DNA of 64,000 bases from Microbacterium sp. RU33B. GTDB taxonomy: Bacteria; Actinomycetota; Actinomycetes; Actinomycetales; Microbacteriaceae. A program made the position numbers and the translations under genes. A model generated the notes under the pieces. It was not told where the DNA came from. It searched no databases and saw only the letters and a program-made list of their open reading frames with translations. The stretch is from assembly GCF_900155915.1 (NCBI RefSeq), contig NZ_FTPO01000001.1:1-64000 (forward strand), written 5' to 3'. Shown here one piece after another: positions 58,891-64,000 of this stretch; position 1 is the stretch's first letter; every line of letters starts with the position of its first letter.

Positions 58891-60420
58891 GTGACCGAAA
58901 ACATCCTGGAGATGCGCGGCATCACCAAGACGTTCCCCGGCGTGAAGGCCCTCGCCAACGTGAACTTCGCCGTGCAGCGCGGCGAGATCCACGCCATCTG
59001 CGGCGAGAACGGCGCCGGAAAGTCGACGCTCATGAAGGTGCTGTCGGGCGTGTATCCCGCCGGCACCTTCGACGGGCAGATCGTCTTCGCGGGCGACGAG
59101 GTCGCCTTCAAGAGCCTGAGCGACAGCGAGGCCCGCGGCATCGTCATCATCCACCAGGAGCTGGCGCTCAGCCCGCACCTGTCGATCGCCGAGAACATCT
59201 TCCTCAACAACGAGCGCAAGGGCGTCGGTGGGCTCATCGACTGGAACAAGACGAACTTCGAGGCCGGAAAGCTCCTCAAGCGCGTCGGCCTCCGCGACAA
59301 CCCCACCACCAAGATCAACCAGATCGGCGTCGGCAAGCAGCAGCTCGTCGAGATCGCGAAGGCGCTCTCGAAGGAGGTGAAGCTCCTCATCCTCGACGAG
59401 CCGACGGCCGCCCTCAACGACGAGGACTCCGATCACCTGCTCGAGCTCATCCTGAGCCTGCGCGAACAGGGCATCACGTCGATCATCATCAGCCACAAGC
59501 TGAACGAGATCAAGAAGGTCGCCGACACCGTGACGGTCATCCGCGACGGCAAGACGATCGAGACGATCGCGAAGAAGGACGTCACCGAGGACCGCATCAT
59601 CAAGGACATGGTGGGACGCGATCTCGAGCACCGGTATCCCGACCACGAGCCGCAGATCGGCGAAGAGCTGCTGCGCGTCGAGGACTGGACGGCGCACCAC
59701 CCGCAGGACCCGTCCCGCGTCATGGTCGACAACGTCTCGATCAACGTGAAGGCGGGCGAGATCGTCGGCATCGCCGGGCTCATGGGAGCCGGTCGCACGG
59801 AGTTCGCGATGAGCCTGTTCGGCCACTCGTACGGCTCGCGCATCTCGGGTCGCGTGTTCATGCGCGGCAAGGAGATCAAGACCCGCAGCGTCGCCGAGGC
59901 CATCGACAACGGCATCGCCTACGCGACCGAGGACCGCAAGACCTACGGCCTCAACCTCATCGAAGACATCAAGCGCAACATCTCGATGGCGTCGCTGAAG
60001 AAGCTCGAGAAGGGCGGCCTCGTCAACGACAACGAGGAGTTCGCCGTCGCCAACGAGTACCGCAAGAGCATGAACATCAAGGCTCCCAATGTGCTGGTGA
60101 AGACGGGCAAGCTCTCGGGCGGCAACCAGCAGAAGGTCGTCCTGTCGAAGTGGATCTACTCCGACCCCGATGTGCTCATCCTCGATGAGCCGACCCGCGG
60201 CATCGACGTGGGCGCGAAGTACGAGATCTACACGATCATCAACAAGCTCGCGGCATCCGGTAAGGGGATCATCGTGATCTCCTCCGAACTGCCCGAGCTG
60301 CTGGGGATCTCGGACCGCGTGTACGCCATCTCCGAAGGCCGCATCACCGGCGAACTCCCCATCGACGAAGCCACACCCGAAGCCGTCCTCAAGCTCATGA
60401 CCATGGAGAAGCCCCGCTGA
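58891..60420 (+). CDS. mmsA: Monosaccharide importer ATPase, two-domain (MmsA/GguA type)
   Basis: A 509-residue tandem ABC ATPase of the CUT2 class. The first domain has Walker [10 protein letters not shown] (about 41-49), Q-loop [18 protein letters not shown], signature [15 protein letters not shown] and Walker [12 protein letters not shown]. The second has the degenerate Walker [10 protein letters not shown], signature [14 protein letters not shown] and Walker [13 protein letters not shown]. This is the normal arrangement of xylose/ribose/arabinose importers. I prefer GTG 58891 ([14 protein letters not shown]) over TTG 58882, which is only 2 nt from the GAGGA site. It is linked with the permease by 23 nt. 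Confidence 0.94.
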   Translation: MTENILEMRGITKTFPGVKALANVNFAVQRGEIHAICGENGAGKSTLMKVLSGVYPAGTFDGQIVFAGDEVAFKSLSDSEARGIVIIHQELALSPHLSIAENIFLNNERKGVGGLIDWNKTNFEAGKLLKRVGLRDNPTTKINQIGVGKQQLVEIAKALSKEVKLLILDEPTAALNDEDSDHLLELILSLREQGITSIIISHKLNEIKKVADTVTVIRDGKTIETIAKKDVTEDRIIKDMVGRDLEHRYPDHEPQIGEELLRVEDWTAHHPQDPSRVMVDNVSINVKAGEIVGIAGLMGAGRTEFAMSLFGHSYGSRISGRVFMRGKEIKTRSVAEAIDNGIAYATEDRKTYGLNLIEDIKRNISMASLKKLEKGGLVNDNEEFAVANEYRKSMNIKAPNVLVKTGKLSGGNQQKVVLSKWIYSDPDVLILDEPTRGIDVGAKYEIYTIINKLAASGKGIIVISSELPELLGISDRVYAISEGRITGELPIDEATPEAVLKLMTMEKPR

Positions 60421-60443
60421 CGCGGGCTTGCAGGAGACCAACC

Positions 60444-61679
60444 ATGTCCAACGACAACTCATCGAACGAATCCACCGCCGCCGGGGCGCTCATCAACCCC
60501 TCGGACAACAAGTTCACCCGGTGGCTGACCACCGTGCTGAGCGACCTCGGCAAGAACGGCATCTTCATCGCCCTCATCGTCGTCGTCGCGCTGTTCGCGG
60601 TGCTGACCGACGGCATCCTGCTGCGTCCGCAGAACATCTCGAACCTGATCGTGCAGAACGGGTACATCCTCGTGCTCGCGATCGGCATGGTGATGATCAT
60701 CATCGCCGGCCACATCGACCTGTCGGTCGGATCGGTCGCCGCCTTCATCGGCGCCGTCTCGGGTGTGTTCGCGGTGAAGATGGGGATGCCGTGGTGGCTC
60801 GCCATCCTGCTGTCGCTCCTCATCGGAGCTCTGGTGGGCGCGTGGCAGGGGTTCTGGGTCGCCTTCGTCGGCATCCCGGCCTTCATCGTGACCTTGGCGG
60901 GCATGCTGATCTTCCGAGGCCTCGCCCTCGTCGTGCTCGGCAACGCGAACATCGGCTCGTTCCCGACCGAGTATCGAGCTCTGGGGAACGGGTTCTTGAC
61001 GGGCATCTTCGGCGAGACCGATCCCGACATCTTCACCCTGGTCATCGGCGCCGTCGGCATCGTGGCGCTCATCGTGCAGCAGGTGCGCACCCGTGCCGGA
61101 CGTCAGAAGTACGACCAGGAAGTCGAGCCCTTCGCGTGGTTCGTCGTCAAGCTCGGCCTCGTCTCCGTGGTCATCGGGTGGTTCGCGTGGGCGCTCGCGT
61201 CGTACAAGGGCATCCCCGTGACGCTGATCGTGCTCGCGCTGCTCGTGCTGGTCTACGGCGTCGTGATGAACCGCACGGTGTTCGGTCGGCACGTCTACGC
61301 CATCGGCGGCAACCGCCACGCCGCCGAGCTCTCGGGCATCAAGACGCGACGCGTCGACTTCTGGCTGTTCGTCAACATGGGTGTTCTGGCGGCCCTCGCC
61401 GGTCTCATCTTCACGGCCCGACTGAACCTCGCCGGCCCCAAGGCCGGTGACGGCTTCGAGCTCGAGGCCATCTCCGCGGCCTTCATCGGCGGCGCGGCTG
61501 TGCAGGGTGGTGTCGGCACGATCGCCGGCGCGATCATCGGTGGTCTGATCATCGGCGTCCTGAACAACGGCATGTCGATCATGGGCATCGGCATCGAGTG
61601 GCAGCAGGCCGTGAAGGGCCTCGTGCTGCTGCTCGCCGTCGCCTTCGACGTCTACAACAAGCGCCGCTCGGGCAACTGA
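60444..61679 (+). CDS. mmsB: Monosaccharide importer permease (MmsB/GguB type)
   Basis: A 411-residue permease with about 10-11 helices. It shows GMVMIIIAGHIDLSVGSVAAFIGA (the CUT2 signature following helix 2), FVGIPAFIVTLAGMLIFRGLALVV and GRHVYAIGGNRHAAELSGIKTRRVDFWLFVNMGVLAALAGLIFTARLNLAGPKAGDGFELEAISAAFIGGAAVQGGVGTIAGAIIGGLIIGVLNNGMSI, all typical. The length and the cytoplasmic insertion after helix 6 match GguB/XylH. With ChvE and MmsA it completes a pentose importer, ended by a strong terminator. Confidence 0.94.
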   Translation: MSNDNSSNESTAAGALINPSDNKFTRWLTTVLSDLGKNGIFIALIVVVALFAVLTDGILLRPQNISNLIVQNGYILVLAIGMVMIIIAGHIDLSVGSVAAFIGAVSGVFAVKMGMPWWLAILLSLLIGALVGAWQGFWVAFVGIPAFIVTLAGMLIFRGLALVVLGNANIGSFPTEYRALGNGFLTGIFGETDPDIFTLVIGAVGIVALIVQQVRTRAGRQKYDQEVEPFAWFVVKLGLVSVVIGWFAWALASYKGIPVTLIVLALLVLVYGVVMNRTVFGRHVYAIGGNRHAAELSGIKTRRVDFWLFVNMGVLAALAGLIFTARLNLAGPKAGDGFELEAISAAFIGGAAVQGGVGTIAGAIIGGLIIGVLNNGMSIMGIGIEWQQAVKGLVLLLAVAFDVYNKRRSGN

Positions 61680-61690
61680 GTCCCCGCTGA

Positions 61691-61730
61691 CACGAGACGG
61701 CCGCACCCCCCGGGGTGCGGCCGTCTCGTG
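61691..61730 (+). terminator. Strong terminator of the pentose operon
   Basis: CACGAGACGGCCGCACCCC (61691-61709) pairs perfectly with GGGGTGCGGCCGTCTCGTG (61712-61730) over 19 bp with a 2-nt (in practice larger) loop. It lies 11 bp after the permease stop and may also serve the small gene on the opposite strand. Confidence 0.9.
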
Positions 61731-61743
61731 CGTCGTGCGGAGA

Positions 61744-61929
61744 TCAGTCGTCGGCGGGCGTCTTCTCGGGATCACCCGGTCGCACCTGGGCGTCCTCGCG
61801 GATGTCGATGCGTGTGACACCGTCCCGCGTCGTGACGTCGATGCGCGGCGCCGCATCCTCCTCCGTCGCGTTCGGTGCGGCCAGCAGCTGGTCGCGGCGC
61901 TTCTCTTCGTCGGTCATCTCGTTCGGCAT
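61744..61929 (-). CDS. Small acidic protein of unknown function
   Basis: A 61-residue hydrophilic protein MPNEMTDEEKRRDQLLAAPNATEEDAAPRIDVTTRD, then GVTRIDIREDAQVRPGDPEKTPADD. It is highly charged, without signal or helix, and ends in a Pro/Asp-rich tail. GAGAGGGG lies upstream of the ATG. No family is recognised; it faces the pentose-operon terminator. Confidence 0.55.
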   Translation of the reverse strand: MPNEMTDEEKRRDQLLAAPNATEEDAAPRIDVTTRDGVTRIDIREDAQVRPGDPEKTPADD

Positions 61930-62039
61930 GGCGGTCGTTCCCCTCTCTCCTGCGCAATCTACGTGGCCGCGAAGGTGCGGTGCGCGGGGTTGACACCCGG
62001 AGGTGCGATGATGGAGGGTCGGGCGAACAGGGGAGCCGA

Positions 62040-62360
62040 GTGGGCCGTTTCATCTATGAAGACACCGTGCGTGTGGAGTTCGACGACCGGTTCCTCGCCC
62101 ACCTCCAGATCATCGTCGGCAACAAGCTGCGCCGGAGCGAGTCGTTCTTCTTCCAGTGGCGCGACGACACGAGCACGGGCGGCGGGCGCACGGCGGTGTG
62201 GCTGCACTCCGGGGCATCCCTCGTCTTCAAGTTCCACGGCTCCCGTCCGCCGGCGATCAACCGCACGTGGCTGGATGCCCTGATGCACTCCGCGAACTCG
62301 ACGAGCGGTCTCGTCATGGTGCCCGAGCCCGAGGAGACCGACGTCGTCGAGGTCGGCTGA
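62040..62360 (+). CDS. Small conserved Microbacteriaceae protein, MGRFIY type (DUF7882-like)
   Basis: A 106-residue protein beginning MGRFIYEDTVRVEFDDRFLAHLQIIVGNKLRRSESFFFQWRDD, then GRTAVWLHSGASLVFKFHGSRPPAINRTWLDALMHSANSTSGLVMVPEPEE. I recognise the pattern from a small family restricted to Microbacteriaceae and relatives, sometimes mislabelled as an ATP-dependent DNA ligase; the function is unknown. The GTG at 62040 with AGGGGAG upstream gives the usual MGRFIY start. It supports the taxonomic placement of the window. Confidence 0.8.
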   Translation: MGRFIYEDTVRVEFDDRFLAHLQIIVGNKLRRSESFFFQWRDDTSTGGGRTAVWLHSGASLVFKFHGSRPPAINRTWLDALMHSANSTSGLVMVPEPEETDVVEVG

Positions 62361-62403
62361 CGCCGCGCCCGCCCGTGGGGGTGGTCCCCGGTAGCGTGCC
62401 CGC

Positions 62404-63237
62404 ATGGCGGAGCGGGTCGAGGCATGGTGGGCAAGGCGACGGTTCTCGCGGGGAACGGCCGTGCCGTACGAGATCGGCACCTATCGCGATGCGTGGGCGA
62501 CGTACCCCCAGCTCATCCGGCAGTACCACCCCGAGCTCAACGCCGGCATCACCCTGACGCAGATCCCTCCGGCAGCCGACGTGCTGCTGCTGTGGCAGTG
62601 CGACATGGGGCACACCTTCGTGGCGACCCCCGCCGAGCAGCGCGCCCGCCCGGGCGGTGAGCGTCGCCGCTCGGCGTGGTGTCCGGACTGCTCGCAGCTG
62701 GCCCGGCCGCCGCGCGTGCGCGCAGCCTCCGCACCGCGCGCACCGGCCGCGAAGCCCCGCAAGCCCGGCCGCGCGCTGTGCGAGAAGACGCCCGACCTCC
62801 CTGTCGGCGAGCCGTTCGCGAGCGGGTGCGCGCCGCGCCCGGCATCCGCCGTCGAGGCTCGTCTGCGGGCCGACCTCGCCGCGCGTCTCTCTGTGACGAC
62901 GGGACTGAACGCCGTGCGGGTCGCTCGACCGTTCTTCGGGCACGTCGAGGTGTGGCCCGACATCCTGCTCCCCGAGCTGCGGATCGCGCTCGAATACGAC
63001 TCGACCGGGCGATTCGGGCTCGAGCACGTGGGCCGGCGCGAAGAAGCCGACCGGCGCAAGGACCGCCTGCTGCGGGAAGCCAGGTGGGAGGTGGTGCGCA
63101 TCCGCACGGGGAAGCTCGAGAAGCTCGGACCGTACGATCTGCAGCTGTCGTCGCTCGGCCGCCGCGGGGTCGACCGCGTCATCGACGTGCTGCGCGACAT
63201 CCGCGGGCCGTTGTTCGTCGACGCGTATCTGGCCTGA
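62404..63237 (+). CDS. Zinc-ribbon protein with C-terminal DUF559/Vsr-like nuclease fold
   Basis: A 277-residue protein. Residues 60-98 form a treble-clef zinc ribbon (LLWQCDMGHTFVATPAEQR, AWCPDCSQL: Cys, His, CxxC), followed by a basic Pro/Ala linker (99-140). The C-terminal part (about 145-277) reads SAVEARLRADLAARL, VEVWPDILLPELRIALEYDSTGRFG, RRKDRLLREARWEVVRIRTG, the order of DUF559/Vsr-type PD-(D/E)xK endonucleases, with Asp in WPD and EYD in place of ExK. It could be a DNA- or mobile-element-associated nuclease, but no partner gene is present. TAGCGT six bases before the ATG makes a leaderless start likely. Confidence 0.6.
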   Translation: MAERVEAWWARRRFSRGTAVPYEIGTYRDAWATYPQLIRQYHPELNAGITLTQIPPAADVLLLWQCDMGHTFVATPAEQRARPGGERRRSAWCPDCSQLARPPRVRAASAPRAPAAKPRKPGRALCEKTPDLPVGEPFASGCAPRPASAVEARLRADLAARLSVTTGLNAVRVARPFFGHVEVWPDILLPELRIALEYDSTGRFGLEHVGRREEADRRKDRLLREARWEVVRIRTGKLEKLGPYDLQLSSLGRRGVDRVIDVLRDIRGPLFVDAYLA

Positions 63238-63828
63238 TCAGGCGGCCCGCTCGAGGGCCAGCAGCATCTCCTTGGCCTCCGCCCCGCCCCGGTAACCGCC
63301 CAGCGACCCGTCGGTGCGCAGCACGCGGTGGCACGGCAGCACGAGAGGGAGCGGGTTCGTCGCGCACGCCGTGCCCACCGCGCGCACGGCGCCGGGGTTG
63401 CCGACCGCCTCGGCGACCTCCTTGTACGTCGCGGTGCGTCCGTAGGCGATGTGCGCGAGAGAGCGCTGCACCGTGCGCCGGAACCCCGACGACAGCCGGT
63501 CGTCGAGGGGCAGCTCGAACGTGTGCCGGGCGCCGGCGAAGTACTCCTCGAACTGACGCGCGGCGTCGTCGAGGCGCGACGGGGCCGACAGCACGCGCGG
63601 ACCCACCTGCTCGGCGAGCGTGGCCAGCACGTCATCGAAGCCCTCGCGCTCGAAGGCCACGCGCACGAGACCGTCATCGGTGGCCGCCAGCAGGAGCCCG
63701 CCGATCGGAGAGTCCACCGTGCGGTACGAGACCTCGAGGATGCCGACGGCGGCGGCATCCGCCACGAGTCGCTCGTGCAGCCGGGCGAGGTCGTCGGCGT
63801 CGATCGGGAAGAGGAGGTCGGTGGTCAC
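63238..63828 (-). CDS. ogt: Methylated-DNA-[protein]-cysteine S-methyltransferase
   Basis: A 196-residue alkylguanine-DNA methyltransferase: an N-terminal ribonuclease-like domain (YRTVDSPIGGLLLAATDDGLVRVAFE) and the C-terminal DNA-binding/methyl-transfer domain with ATYKEVAEAVGNPGAVRAVGTACATNPLPLVLPCHRVL, where Cys166 in PCHR accepts the alkyl group. It repairs O6-methylguanine in a single-turnover reaction. The GTG at 63828 overlaps the TGA of the upstream sigma-factor gene (GTGA), an arrangement seen in other actinobacteria in which a sigma factor controls alkylation repair. The catalytic motif is intact. Confidence 0.95.
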   Translation of the reverse strand: MTTDLLFPIDADDLARLHERLVADAAAVGILEVSYRTVDSPIGGLLLAATDDGLVRVAFEREGFDDVLATLAEQVGPRVLSAPSRLDDAARQFEEYFAGARHTFELPLDDRLSSGFRRTVQRSLAHIAYGRTATYKEVAEAVGNPGAVRAVGTACATNPLPLVLPCHRVLRTDGSLGGYRGGAEAKEMLLALERAA

Positions 63829-64000
63829 GGTGTCGCTCCTTCGGTGTGGGAGAGCCGGGTGCGCAGCGACCGGATGCCGTCGGCCGACGCGCGGCGCACG
63901 GCATCCGGTGTGCCTCCGATCAGACGTGCCGTCTCGGCGTGGGGGAGGCCGCCCAGGTAGTGGTAGGCGACCGCGAGACGCTGCCGTTCGGGCAGTGCGG
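63825..64000 (-). CDS. ECF-type sigma factor, C-terminal part (enters from the right edge)
   Basis: The last 58 codons before the stop at 63825 are visible. They read LPERQRLAVAYHYLGGLPHAETARLIGGTPDAVRRASADGIRSLRTRL, a sigma region 4 with a helix-turn-helix, followed by a short tail. The 5' part lies outside the window. The gene is translationally coupled to ogt, so it may regulate alkylation-damage repair. Confidence 0.75.
   Translation of the reverse strand, partial: ALPERQRLAVAYHYLGGLPHAETARLIGGTPDAVRRASADGIRSLRTRLSHTEGATP

Noticed and set aside
61691..61730. The long perfect inverted repeat as a mobile-element end or operator
   Set aside because: Its place 11 bp after an operon stop and its 19-bp GC-rich stem fit a terminator better.
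1..64000. CRISPR arrays, transposases, integrases, tRNA or rRNA genes
   Set aside because: Looked for and not seen on either strand; no regularly spaced repeats, no transposase or integrase motifs and no cloverleaf-like sequences recognised by eye.

Overview
The window is a high-GC (about 69-70 %), gene-dense chromosomal segment of an actinobacterium, most likely a member of the Microbacteriaceae close to Microbacterium. The reasons are the codon use (frequent GCATCC and GATGCC for Ala-Ser and Asp-Ala), many GTG starts, GTGA/ATGA stop-start overlaps, leaderless genes with a TANNNT box 6-7 nt before ATG, and family-level marks such as the small MGRFIY-type protein at 62040-62360. No rRNA, tRNA, CRISPR array, insertion sequence or phage gene was seen. 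This is an accessory carbohydrate and envelope region of a soil- or plant-associated bacterium.

Region by region. 1-5.7 kb: secreted and lipoprotein genes (secreted lipase, BP74-like lipoprotein, Ig-repeat surface protein, polysaccharide-deacetylase lipoprotein, small lipoproteins); a conserved 31-bp promoter element occurs before two of them. 5.7-6.3 kb: a deletion scar where a triosephosphate-isomerase-like gene and a short-chain dehydrogenase gene have both lost their 5' halves. 6.3-10.1 kb: a TetR-controlled APC permease and an amidohydrolase. 10.2-18.5 kb: a glycine-rich lipoprotein, an alpha/beta hydrolase, a DUF1269-like protein, a large AfsR/SARP regulator, a secreted ricin-like protein, a lipoprotein and two DUF202 membrane proteins. 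Three promoters here carry SARP-type heptamer direct repeats with an 11-bp period. This is the best candidate for an undescribed regulatory circuit.

18.5-31.2 kb: a LacI-controlled oligosaccharide locus (Lpl/YtcP-type ABC importer, YesL, GH31 alpha-xylosidase, GH3 beta-glucosidase, GH127), consistent with xyloglucan-derived oligosaccharides; identical operator cores stand at the transporter, regulator and hydrolase promoters. 31.2-37.1 kb: an ECF42-type sigma factor with its DGPF/YCII partner, a Gfo/Idh/MocA dehydrogenase with ThuA, and three uncharacterised genes including two tandem paralogues. 37.1-43.5 kb: a second LacI locus with importer, PfkB kinase and intracellular GH32-like hydrolase, probably for fructosides.

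43.6-55.5 kb: mostly single genes (phosphoesterase, S4 protein, PMPHG-repeat protein, patatin, two quinone-oxidoreductase-like dehydrogenases, fasciclin protein, PPOX protein, MFS exporter with AsnC regulator, MocA-like oxidoreductase, TetR, acyl-CoA dehydrogenase). 55.5-61.7 kb: a third LacI locus with AraD and the ChvE/MmsA/MmsB pentose importer. 61.7-64 kb: small conserved proteins, a zinc-ribbon/nuclease-like protein, and an O6-alkylguanine-DNA methyltransferase overlapping the end of a sigma factor cut by the window edge.

The three sugar loci share one logic: a LacI repressor whose palindrome lies at or just downstream of the transcription start. Two importers lack an ATPase gene and must use a shared MsmX/UgpC-type ATPase from elsewhere; the third carries its own.
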